From Tricholoma matsutake (lineage: Eukaryota > Basidiomycota > Agaricomycetes > Agaricales > Tricholomataceae), in assembly GCA_026075535.2 (NCBI GenBank), contig AP026538.1, positions 6,262,001 through 6,326,000 on the forward strand: a stretch of DNA of 64,000 nucleotides, read 5' to 3'. The notes beneath the pieces were generated by a model that worked only from the letters and a program-made list of their open reading frames with translations, was not told where the DNA came from and ran no database searches. Both the position numbers and the translations under genes were made by a program. Of this stretch, positions 54,869 through 64,000 are shown piece after piece. Within the stretch, counting starts at the first letter, position 1. Every line of letters starts with the position of its first letter.

Positions 54869-57800
54869 TTGCCATGCCTGCCCCAGCCCAGTTCATCCTC
54901 CACTCCACCCCAGCTACCTGCCTCCAGAAGGTCCCCTGTGGACTCATCCAGCTCAGACATGGAACTATTGTGTTTACCACCATGCATACACCCCACCTTG
55001 AGCATGTCTTCAATGCCACCTTATGCTGCTGCCACGGTCATTCAACAGTCCCCCAGCCATGCACCTGTCTTATCTGCTGGATGCATCACAATTGCTGCTG
55101 TCCATGTCTTTGAGAATGCTTGCCACCACTATTTCCAGAACAAAAAGATTGATGCTGGCAACCATGTCACTTCAATCCTTTACAACTTTGAATCTTCTTC
55201 AGTACAATCCTGGGAGAACACCAACGAAACCTGCTTGGCTGCCCTTGCCTTCTCCAAATTCCTCTTAGACTTCAAAAAGAAATTTCTCCCATGTAACTGG
55301 CAAGATGACCTCATGTCCATTCAGATCTTGTCACAAGGCCTCAGCCCCTTCCTGACCTGGACAGAATCTGTCTATGAGGCAAACACTGAACTTGGCATTG
55401 CCACATCAGAATACCATATTGCAGAAGACAAGTTGAACTCACATTTCATCCCTCGACTGTCCCCAAACCTGAAGACATCTTACAATGCATATAACACACA
55501 TGGCAACTTAGACAAGATCATGGATCTGGACGCATGGATCGAGTGTGTACACCTGCTCAATATCAAATTACAAAACAAGCGTCAGGAATGGCTCAAGCTA
55601 GCTATGGAAAAAGTTTGCATGCCTACTCCAAACACTCGTACAAACATCCTCCACAACTCAAGCACTGCCAACACCACGTCTTCATCTTCATCTTCCGCTA
55701 TGACCACCATACCTGTGTTTATCCCCAAATTAACCCAGGTTGAACACGACCTCTTAAAAACCCACCAAGACTGTTTCCGTTGCCGCATTTTCTATGCGGG
55801 CCACATTGCCCCCAAGTGCCCCTTAGGCATCAAAGGATGTCCCACCATGGACACCCGCAAGAACATCATGCTAACAGATGTGCTCAAGGTGAAAGCAAAT
55901 TTCAATAAGAAACAGCCCACAACCTTCGTTGCAGCTATTTTCAGAGCCGATAGTGATGACTCTGATACTTTCAAGTTGGATGAGAATGAAGCCGATGAGT
56001 GCACTCCTAATTCCATCCCTCTCCCTGATCACCTATCGTGGAACTGTTGCATTGATGCACCTGCAACATGTGCCCCTATGCCCTACCATGCACTTATTGA
56101 CCATGGCTCTCCTGCAGTGCTGATTTTGTCTGAACTTGCAGAGATCATGCTCCTCAAACCCTGGAAGCTTTTCAAACTGTTCCCTGTGTCTGGTGCCTTT
56201 GTAGATTCTGAGAGCAAAATGGACTACACATTGTTTCTTACTGAATATTGTAAATTACACCTGCAGTCACCTGATTCTGAATGGAAATCCTGCATTGTGA
56301 ATGCTATCATCTGCCCAAACATACACACGGACCTCATTTTAGGGCTCAATTTCCTCTCCTGAAATAAGATTGTGGTTGATGCCGAACTTTGCACTGCCAT
56401 TGCTAAAGACTCTAACCATGACTTATTAAACCCCCACCCAATCACACCAAGGCAAAAAAAAGAATCAGCACCAATGCGAAGAATAAGGGAAAAGAAAGCA
56501 GTGCGAACTGAATGCACCACAATATCACAAGCTCAGAAGCTGACTTGCACACTATGACTACAGCTACATGAAGAACTAGAAAATGTCTTTTTGGAAAACC
56601 CTGATTGTTTTGACATGACTGAACACATGAGCGCTGGGCCAAATATCATCAGTGTAATCTGCAGGCAGACTGAACAACTTGCAGGTGAGAAGATCCTCCA
56701 CTCACTTGATGCTCAGTTCAAGAAATCATTTGAGGACCATTTTCCGTCAGACATCCCCCACGCTAAAGATCTACCAACAGACATCTACCACCACATCGAA
56801 CTCAAGCCAGGCTTACCAATCTCAGTAGGCCAGGCATACTCCTGCCCATGCAAATGGAGGGCTGGGTGGAAGACATTAATCGATCAACACTTGGCAGCAG
56901 GATGCATCCGACCATCATCATCACCATTTGCATCTCCATCTTTCATTGTACCAAAAACAGACACTATGGTCCTACCACACTGGGTGAACGACTACAGAAG
57001 GCTCAATATGATGATGGTACCAGACAACTATCCCTTGCCATGTATTGATGACATACTAGTAGACTGTTCGAAAGGCAAGATTTGGGGGGAAATCAACATG
57101 ACAAACTCATTCTTCCAGACGTTGGTACACCCTGATCACATCAAATATACTGCAACCATCACTCCTTTCGGCTTCTGGGAGTGGGTCGTGATGCCTATGG
57201 GCCTCAGGAATTTACCCGCAACACACCAGCACTGTGTTACATTGGCATTGCGAGAACTTATTGGAGAAATCTGCCACGTGTATCTGGACGACATCATCAT
57301 CTGGTCATCCTCGCTCGCTGAACACCGAGACAACATCGCACATGTCCTAGGAGCCCTTCGAACAGCTGGGCTTTACTGTTCACTGAGGAAATCTATGCTC
57401 TTTGCAATGGGAGTTGACTTCCTTGGTCACCATATCTCTGCTCGTGGCATTGAAGTGGACAACATCAAAGTCGAATGCATCTTGAAGTGGCGAGCACCCT
57501 CTTCAGCTAAACAAGTCCATCAATTCCTTGGCCTCATGCGATACATCAGTGCATTCCTGCCTGCACTTGTGGAACACACAGCCATACTCACTCCACTCAT
57601 TGAAAAGGAGTGTAATAATGCTTTCCCGATGTGGATGCCAGACCACAAAACTGCATTCCAAGCAATCAAAGGCCTCATACTCAGCCAAGATTGCCTCATA
57701 ATAATCGACCATCAGACACCTGGGAACAACAACATCTTTGTGATGTGCAATGCCAGCAAACACCGTACAGGAGCCATCTTGTCCTTTGGACCCACCTGGG

Positions 57801-59600
57801 AAACAGCACATCCTGTTGCCTTTGAGAGCCACCAACTGAAAGGAGCAGAGCTACACTACCCAGTCCACAAACAGGAACTCCTGAGCATCATCCAAGCCCT
57901 AGCAAAGTGGCGTGTAGACCTACTTGGTACACACATCTACATCTACACTGACCACAAGACACTTGAAAACTTTGACATGCAAAAAGAACTATCACTATGC
58001 CAAGCGAGGTGGATGGAGTATCTATCCCAATACGAGTATGCAATCAAATACATCAAGGGCAAAGATAACACTGTTGCTGATGCCCTTTCACGAATGCCTG
58101 AAGAGGACCCAATCCCCACCCCCTTCAGTGCAGTCTTCTCTATCAAATCAGACCACAATCCACAAAGGATATCTCCATGACCCATGGTGTGCCAGAATCC
58201 TGGAGGACCTGAAAGCAAAAATCATAGACAAGAAATTGGACATCAGGCTGCAGAATGGCCTCCTGTTCATAGGCTCTCATCTCATCATCCCAAAATATGA
58301 AATCCTCTGGGAGCAAATCTTCAGACTTGCCCACAATCATCTCGGCCATTTTGGTGGTGCAAAATCATATGCAAGTCTGAGGGACAAATTCTATTGGCTT
58401 AATATGCGCAGGGATCTTTTGACAGCATATATACTGGGCTGTGCCACTTGCCAACGCAACAAATCATCAACATCAAAGCCTCTGGGCCCCCTTCACCCCC
58501 TACCAATCCCAAAAGACTGTTTCGACTCCATCGCAATCAACTTTGTCAGTCCTTTACCTCTCAATGATGGCCATGACTCAATCATCACAATGACAAATTA
58601 TCTGGGCGCTGACATCCAAATCGCACCATGCTCAACAACTCTCATGGCAGAGCAATTTGCAAACATCTTCTTTGACAGGTGGTATTGTGAAAACGGGTGC
58701 CCTCGGGGAATCATGAAATCATCAGTGACCATGACAAACTCTTTATGTCCAAGTTCTGGAAAGTGGTCATGAAGCTCACAGGGATCAAACATAAAGCCTC
58801 TACATCATTCCATCCTCAGACAGATGGGGCCTCAGAATGTACAAACAAGACAGTGATCCAATGCCTACGATATCATGTGGAGTGCAATCAAAAGGGGTGG
58901 GCAAAGGCTTTCCCTAAAGTTCATTTTGACATCATGAATACGATCAACACTTCCACCGGCTTCTCACCATTCTTCCTTAAAACTGGCCACTCTCCCTGGC
59001 TATTACCACCCTTAATACCTCCAGAATCTTCCAACACTCATCTCCCCGGAACTGAAGAAGCAAGCACCCACACCTTACTTGCGGAAATTGAAGAGGCTGT
59101 CCAAGGTGCACGAGATTCAATGGAAGCTGCAAAAATCTCACAGGCACATCATGCCAACTTGCACCGCTCTCCAGACCCCATGTTTGCTGTAGGCGATTGC
59201 ATCATGCTTTCAACTGCCCACTGTCATTGTGACTATTTACAAGTGAAGGATGGCCGCATGGCCAAATTCATGCCCCATTTTGATGGACCCTTCACAATTA
59301 CAGAAGCCTATCCATCCTCATCAACCTACAAGCTAGACCTCCTGCCAAATCTACGACATGTGAACACCTTCCATGTCTCTCACCTACGACTGCACATCGA
59401 AAATAATCCTATACTTTTCCCCTCATGTGAGTTACAACAACCTGACCCAATCATCACTGATTTGGGGAGCACAGAATACTTCATCGACAAGATCCTGGAT
59501 GAATGTCCATGCAGCCATGGAAAACAATACCTTGATTGATGGCTCAGGTATGGCCCCAAATCCGACCTATGGCTTTCACGCTTGGAATTGCTGGAGACTG
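54869..59600 (+). pseudogene. Element G gag-pol polyprotein, broken
   Basis: Open frame from about 54869 (first ATG in frame 54959). Gag with zinc knuckle CFRCRIFYAGHIAPKC (C-x2-C-x6-H-x4-C, about 55770-55820), protease-like LIDHGSPAVLI (about 56095; His where Ser/Thr is usual), TGA at 56360 and 56555 in the same frame, then RT. RT motif A reads EINMTNSFFQT (Asp to Asn, 57095-57097); motif C YLDDIIIW is intact. RNase H (YTDHKTLENF), frameshift near 58160, integrase zinc region (HNHLGHFGG ... CATCQRNK), first core residue Asn for Asp (AINFVSPLP, 58539-58541), second frameshift near 58715, SDHDKLF and TDGASE intact, C-terminal chromodomain (TEYFIDKILDE ... QYLD-TGA-WLRYGP, stop at 59537). Confidence 0.92.
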
Positions 59601-59664
59601 AAGCTTTAGAGAGGTGGGAAACAACACCCCCCCCACCATCATAATTTTTCAATCATGGAGAGAG

Positions 59665-59837
59665 TGTAAGAGTGTCTTCCCTCTTACTACAAGACTATCA
59701 CATGCACTACACAATCACATGACATGCCTGGTACTTATAGCTTACAAAAACACATGTATAATTAATCTCTCTTAATTCATACTACGTTCATCTCATTTAA
59801 CCCTTCTCTGAGTGTTGGGAGATTCAACTCCCTTCCA
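59665..59837 (+). repeat. 3' LTR of element G
   Basis: 173 bp, same length as the 5' LTR. Confidence 0.93.
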
Positions 59838-60102
59838 AAAATCTCCAGAAAATCTCTGAACCTCTGATCATCCTCCTTACCCTTGTCTTGAAATTAGGAC
59901 ACTTGATGAGGAGAAGGGCACAACTTCTTATAAGTTGAAGCCAAGTCCTTTCTGTCCCCACACTTGGTACGGCACATCAAGTGAACCTTGCCCCAGAATC
60001 CTGTCGGGTTCCCTTCCTTGTTTGATCCATCCTTATCAACTTCTACTGTCCGGGTACAACTGGAAATCTGATGACTTCCTTTGTTCAGCTCAGGACTTAA
60101 CA
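59838..60102 (+). repeat. Older LTR of the B/C family, right part, with leader remnant
   Basis: TTGAAATTAGGACAC ... AACTTCTTATAAGTTGAAGC, then CAAGTCCTTTC, parallels the R-U5 part of the C LTR in sense direction, with the same hairpin, and ends CAGGACTTAACA at 60102. The next ~40 bp (TATTTACAAACTCCCACTT) resemble the leader after the C 5' LTR, so this was a 5' LTR, not only a solo LTR. Confidence 0.7.
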
Positions 60103-60232
60103 GTATTTACAAACAGTATTTACAAACTCCCACTTCTCTCATCAAATCCATCACAAATTCTATCTTATAAAAAAACCCTTCTATGACTCCCACTGAATCA
60201 CAGACTCAATGAACTACAAGAAACTCCCACTA

Positions 60233-60420
60233 GTATTTTAAGGTCTGGTTTGGTCCAGTTTTTCAACCTCCAAGTGAGGCAACTGGGACTGCAACCGGTC
60301 CCAACCAACACTGAAAATGGAAGGACCACAACCAAACCAACTAGGACTGGTCCTAATCAGTTTGGTTGCCCCCAAACAACCGGTTCCAACTGGTTTTTCC
60401 CAGTTTTTTTGTGTCTAAGT
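60233..60420. repeat. Dispersed repeat family R1, copy 6
   Basis: Starts TAGTATTTTAAGGTCTGGTT and is full of CCAACTGG, GGACTGGTCC and ACCGGTTCC words. Confidence 0.7.
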
Positions 60421-60449
60421 TTATTCTGTACTAAATTAAATTAAATACA

Positions 60450-60960
60450 TGTACACCCTGCAAGCAGGTGCTTGCAGTGGTGAGGTAGCTATGAGAAACA
60501 AGAGACTCAAAAAAACACCTCCCCCAGTTCAGGGGGAGGGAGGGTAAGGAGTATATTAGCATGAAAAGGAAAAAAAAAAAGGCCCTCCCTGTGTTTGTGG
60601 CAGGAGTACCACATTGTGTAGTCATGTATTGCCATCATCATCCCCTCCTGCTTGCGTTGTCGCCTTCTGTTCATGTCATTGCCTGTCATCCCTTGTGTTT
60701 GCATTGTTGAGCATTGTTCTCCCTCCCCATTCATGTCGTCACGAGTTGGCCCATTCATGTTGTTGTCCATTGTTTCCCCTTAGCCCTCTGTCATCTGTCA
60801 TCCCCTCCTTGTGTGGCCATGCCTTGGCCCCGCTTGCAATGTTGTTCATCACCCCCCGATGGTACTGGGTGATGTGGTGTCATTTGTCATTGTCCAGACA
60901 CAGGTCAGAGGTGTGGGTGGGTGGGAGATGTCATTATCAACAGGCAAGAACCTAGAAAAA
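60450..60960. repeat. Hairpin and CATTGTC-rich low-complexity sequence (family R3)
   Basis: CTGCAAGCA-GG-TGCTTGCAG (about 60458), then CTCCCCC-AGTTCA-GGGGGAG (about 60522), then reversed GACAATGA-type repeats. The first hairpin is identical in sequence to that at about 48231. Confidence 0.65.
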
Positions 60961-61209
60961 AGAAAGAATAGTTAGTTCATGTTTTGAAGGACAAGGCATT
61001 GAGAATATGTACACAAATATTCAATTTTACATTCTCCCTACTTTTTTCTGAGCACCACTGATCGTTGCATCATACTTATATTGCTCAATATATGTATGGT
61101 TGCAAAGGGTCACAGCTATTCTGACCACCCACTTGAATTTTTGTGACCAGGGCCAACCCAATTTGGCCACTGTCCAAAAGCAGTGGTGACTAAGCAACCT
61201 GCTCCATAC

Positions 61210-62480
61210 AAACAGTATATATTTTATTTGCAGGTTAAATCAGTTGGATTAAAGAAGAACTAACTGAGATACCACAAACAATGCCAAGCAATACCAAATA
61301 TGATCTCAATGAATGGGCCAATAATGTATCTTCTTATTCCAAGTTAAATAAAACAAATTGGCCAAGAATTGACCAAGATACAGCATTTATAACAAATAAA
61401 GATAACCAATTTTGTCAACATAGTATAAAATGCCCAAGCTACATACCCTTCTACAAGTTAAACTCAATTGAATTAGAACTGGTTCTGATATAGTCTTTTT
61501 GATCTGCTTGATATATTAACAAATAATAGCAAACATCTGTAAATATTCTACCAACAGTATCTTTTTATTTTCAAGTTAAATCATCCAAAAAGGATGAAAA
61601 CTAAAAGAGATACTATATTTAGGCATGACAACAATGTCAAACAATACCAAATACTCTTCTGATGATTGGCCAATGATGGGTCAATAGTGTATCTTCTTAT
61701 TCCAAGTTAAATAAAGCAAATCAGCCAAGAAATGGGCAAGATACAGTATTTTGATGATTTAACAATTAAAGATAAACAACCTTTGTCAGTGTAAAGTGCC
61801 CAAGCTACACCCTTCTACAAGTTAAATAAACTCAATTGAGTTAAAACCAGCTCTGACATCATCTTTTTGATTTTTTGATATATGAACAGATAATGCCAAA
61901 TATTTGTAAGTATCTTTTAATAACAGTATACTTTTTATCTTGCAAGTTGAATCATCCAAAATGGATGAAAACTGAAGGAGATACTATATTTAGCCATGAT
62001 AACAATGCCAAACAATGCCAAATACCCTCCCAATGATTGGCCAATAATGTATCTTCTCATTCCAAGTTAAATAAAAGAAATCAGCCAAGAATTGAGCAAG
62101 ATACAGTATTTTGATAATCTAACAAACAAATATAAACAACTTTTGTCAGCACAGGGTAAAGTGTCCAAGTTCATACCCTTCCACAAGTTGAATAAACTCA
62201 ATTGAGTAAATACTGGCTCTGATATAGTAATTGGATCTTTTTGATCTATAAACAAACAATCCCAAATACTTGTAAATATTTCCCAATGATATAGACCAAC
62301 AGCATACTTTTCATTTGCAAGTTAAATCATGCAAATTGGATGAAAACTGAAGGAGATACTATATTTAGCCATGACAACAATACCAAACAATGCCAAATAC
62401 TCTCCCGATGACTGGCCAATGATGTACTTTCCCATCTGTAGTTAAATGAACCTAATCGGACAAGAAATGAGTGAGATACA
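61210..62480. repeat. Diverged tandem repeat, ~353-376-bp period, more than 3 units
   Basis: The word CAAACAATGCCAAATAC (variants) recurs at about 61281, 61634, 62005 and 62382. Between these, AAGTTAAATAAA, CCAAGATACAGTATTT and TCCAAAAnGGATGAAAACT return in fixed order. AT-rich, non-coding, satellite-like. Confidence 0.85.
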
Positions 62481-62499
62481 AGACTTTCATTGTAGATGT

Positions 62500-62690
62500 G
62501 CTAAAAAAAGCATACCCTAAAGCGGTCACATGCGCCAAATATCGACATCTCTCGGGGGTAGCCTGGTACTCGACGCGCGGGTAAGATGGGCTTCCCCCAA
62601 TTCTCACGATAATTCAAACTCCATGCTAATGCTGGATACTCGCCGAACAGCATGTGACTGAACGTGTTTGCATTTTGTCTGTTTATTCTG
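62500..62690. other. CpG-rich unique segment
   Basis: Contains ACGCGCGGGT and several other CpGs, in contrast to the CpG-poor repeats on its left. A 65-codon minus-strand frame covers it without a known motif. Likely host DNA, perhaps part of the interrupted helicase locus. Confidence 0.4.
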
Positions 62691-63085
62691 ATTGCCATGC
62701 CATTTCTGTTCTCGCAAGAAGAGAGGGATACCTGAAAACCCAGTTCTAATTGTCATTTATCCAATGAAGGGACTCGAAGAAGAGATGGTGAGCCTTAATC
62801 ACTTAACCTCTATATTCACACATTTCCTGTTGATTTCAGCAAGAGAAAACATTCCAGAAGCTTGGTATCTCAGCTCTGGCCATCAATGAAGATACCCTTG
62901 CCCATGCTCACACTCATAATGAGAATCTGTGGGACAAGGCCGAGATGAGAGTCTCCATGCTTCTCCTGTCTCCAGAGCAGCTTTCATCAAGAAGTTTTGA
63001 TCTTCTCTTGCAGAAACCATCGTTTTCAACACGAAGATTGTCTTCTCCACTTCCAGGCATAAATGGAATGATTTCTGAGTTGATA
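62690..63085 (+). pseudogene. RecQ-like DEAD/DEAH helicase fragment
   Basis: Exon to 62785 (PENPVLIVIYPMKGLEEEM), a 55-nt GT-AG intron (62786-62840), then QEKTFQKLGISALAINEDTL, a spacer NENLWDKAEMR, then VSMLLLSPEQLSSRSFDLLL. These are the Ia and II-proximal motifs (Y-P-x-K-x-L; L-L-S-P-E-Q-L) of the large agaricomycete RecQ-type helicase family. The Walker A exon is not seen upstream and the frame runs into a copia LTR at 63086, so this is a broken copy. Confidence 0.65.
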
Positions 63086-63270
63086 TGTTATCCATATATA
63101 TGTGGGAATGAGATGGTAAGGTAACTATCTATCATATATATGTGTAAAGTATGTAACAAAGATAATAAAGAGATAAAGGGAACTGTATGATGGAGCATGC
63201 ACTCACATCAAAGGGAGATGCTAAATATAGTATGTGCATCAAAGATGGTACTCACGGTGTAATCTCAACA
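63086..63270 (-). repeat. Copia-type LTR (3' LTR of the fragment at right)
   Basis: In element sense it starts TGTTGAGATTACACC after the same GTGAGGAGGAG tract as copia A and appears to end GGATAACA. The far end is inferred from TG...CA only. Confidence 0.6.
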
Positions 63271-63676
63271 CTCCTCCTCACTGTGTAGACTCCTCCTTGC
63301 ATGGAATTGTATAATGGAGACCAAGGACATTCCTAAGGTAGGTAAATTGTTTGATGTCCAAGGCTTCTGTGAACATATCAACAACATTATCACAGGTATT
63401 GATATAATTGATGGTGAGGTCACCAGATTGAACACATTCATGTAGAAAATGGTATTTGATGTCAATGTGCTTGACACAGGAGTGGAGTAGTGGATCTTCT
63501 GACAAGGTCTTGGTAGCATTGTTGTTGCATGACATGATGGTAGAGGAATTTTGTTGGTAGTCTATTGCATGAAGGTGTGCAAGTTGCGCAACCAAATGCA
63601 TTCCTTTGTGGTGATAGATCCTCTTGGTTAGAGCTCTGGGCACACTTCCATACATCACAGCAATCTCGTATTGCAC
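63271..63676 (-). pseudogene. Copia element 3' fragment: RNase H end
   Basis: The minus-strand frame 63676-63278 contains NATKTLSEDPLLHSCVKHID, then IKYHFLHECVQSGDL, then FTEALDIKQFTYLRNVLGL, closely parallel to the RNase H end of copia A (12600-12811). The 5' side is cut off at about 63680. Same superfamily clade as A, different LTR. Confidence 0.85.
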
Positions 63677-63689
63677 TCCTACAGCACTT

Positions 63690-63830
63690 CAAACCCCTAC
63701 AAATGTCTATGAACTTCACAAAACTACTTCAAAGATATTTCACGGTACTTCAAACAGCTTTGAACTACTTCGGGCAACATTGAATAGCTTTGCAACACTT
63801 CAAACACATTTGGCTGCTGTACCCTTATCT
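63690..63830. repeat. CTTCAAA-rich degenerate repeat
   Basis: ACTTCAAA, CTTCACAAA, TACTTCGGG and CTTTGAACTACTTC words alternate, in reverse orientation to the TTTGAAGTACTTTGAAGTA sequence beside the foldback at 16460. Confidence 0.6.
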
Positions 63831-64000
63831 ATGGACACCCTTTCCACACTTCACAACATCCTGGCACCACATGGCAAGCTTTTCAAACACAGCATGACAA
63901 TGCAACACACATCTTAGGATGTAATGAGGCATTTTGCAACACTTAGATAATTTATTGGAACAACAAAACAGGTGCTTTTTAAAAATATTATGATTACAAC
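63831..64000. other. Right edge, no supported gene
   Basis: AT-rich, no motif recognised. Confidence 0.4.

Larger units (their letters stand above)
54260..59837 (+). mobile_element. Ty3/gypsy chromovirus G, full length (5578 bp), TSD AAAAT
   Basis: Two 173-bp LTRs (54260-54432, 59665-59837) starting TGTRAGAGTGTC and ending CCCTTCCA, with target duplication AAAAT (54255-54259, 59838-59842). gag and pol share one frame, unlike B, C and D. LTR differences again include CG against CA/TG (CTACGAGA/CTACAAGA). Confidence 0.96.

Noticed and set aside
1..64000. tRNA or rRNA genes
   Set aside because: GTTCGA-type T-loop words (for example near 37151) lie in retrotransposon sequence without acceptor or anticodon stems; nothing rRNA-like was seen.

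Overview
The window looks like a chromosome segment of a basidiomycete fungus, most likely a mushroom-forming agaricomycete. The two host genes at the left edge are cut by many GT-AG introns of about 50-59 nt. The rest is dense with fungal-type LTR retrotransposons (chromodomain Ty3/gypsy and Ty1/copia), a hAT transposase remnant, a DUF6589-like remnant and a RecQ-like helicase fragment. I see no support for naming a genus.

Layout. Positions 1-5026 hold two conserved minus-strand genes: the first 629 codons of the DNA polymerase epsilon catalytic subunit (running off the left end) and a complete Ase1/PRC1-type microtubule bundler. Positions 5027-8051 hold no gene I can defend. From 8052 to the right end the window is a nested transposon island: copia element A (8052-13045); repeats, a foldback and a MITE (13046-18254); Ty3 element B (18851-26071, old, right LTR truncated); Ty3 element D (28558-36078, TSD ATAAG); Ty3 element C (36414-44104, TSD GCAGC), inserted inside a hAT transposase gene; 5' fragment E (44638-about 46430); hairpin-rich low-complexity repeats; decayed PHD-finger and DUF6589-like genes (49925-52060); Ty3 element G (54260-59837, TSD AAAAT), inserted in an older LTR; a 350-376 bp tandem repeat (61210-62480); and a helicase fragment cut by a copia 3' end (62690-63676).

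Most notable. (1) B and C are related Ty3 elements that carry a spliced gene antisense to gag-pol, between pol and the 3' LTR. After removal of a 49-50 nt intron it encodes a perfect fungal Zn(II)2Cys6 cluster. In C it is an uninterrupted 321-residue frame although pol beside it is broken. A third, partial relative lies at 52152-52785. (2) The LTR leader of D carries six hairpins in a row with nearly constant AAGCC-type loops but different, self-complementary stems; E has a diverged version. (3) Almost all damage in these elements is CpG to TpG/CpA: all 11 premature stops in D gag-pol are TGA, and catalytic Asp codons are turned into Asn where CGAC has become CAAC, in all five main elements. 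This points to cytosine methylation and deamination as the silencing force. (4) Element D has a textbook -1 slippery heptamer directly before its gag stop.
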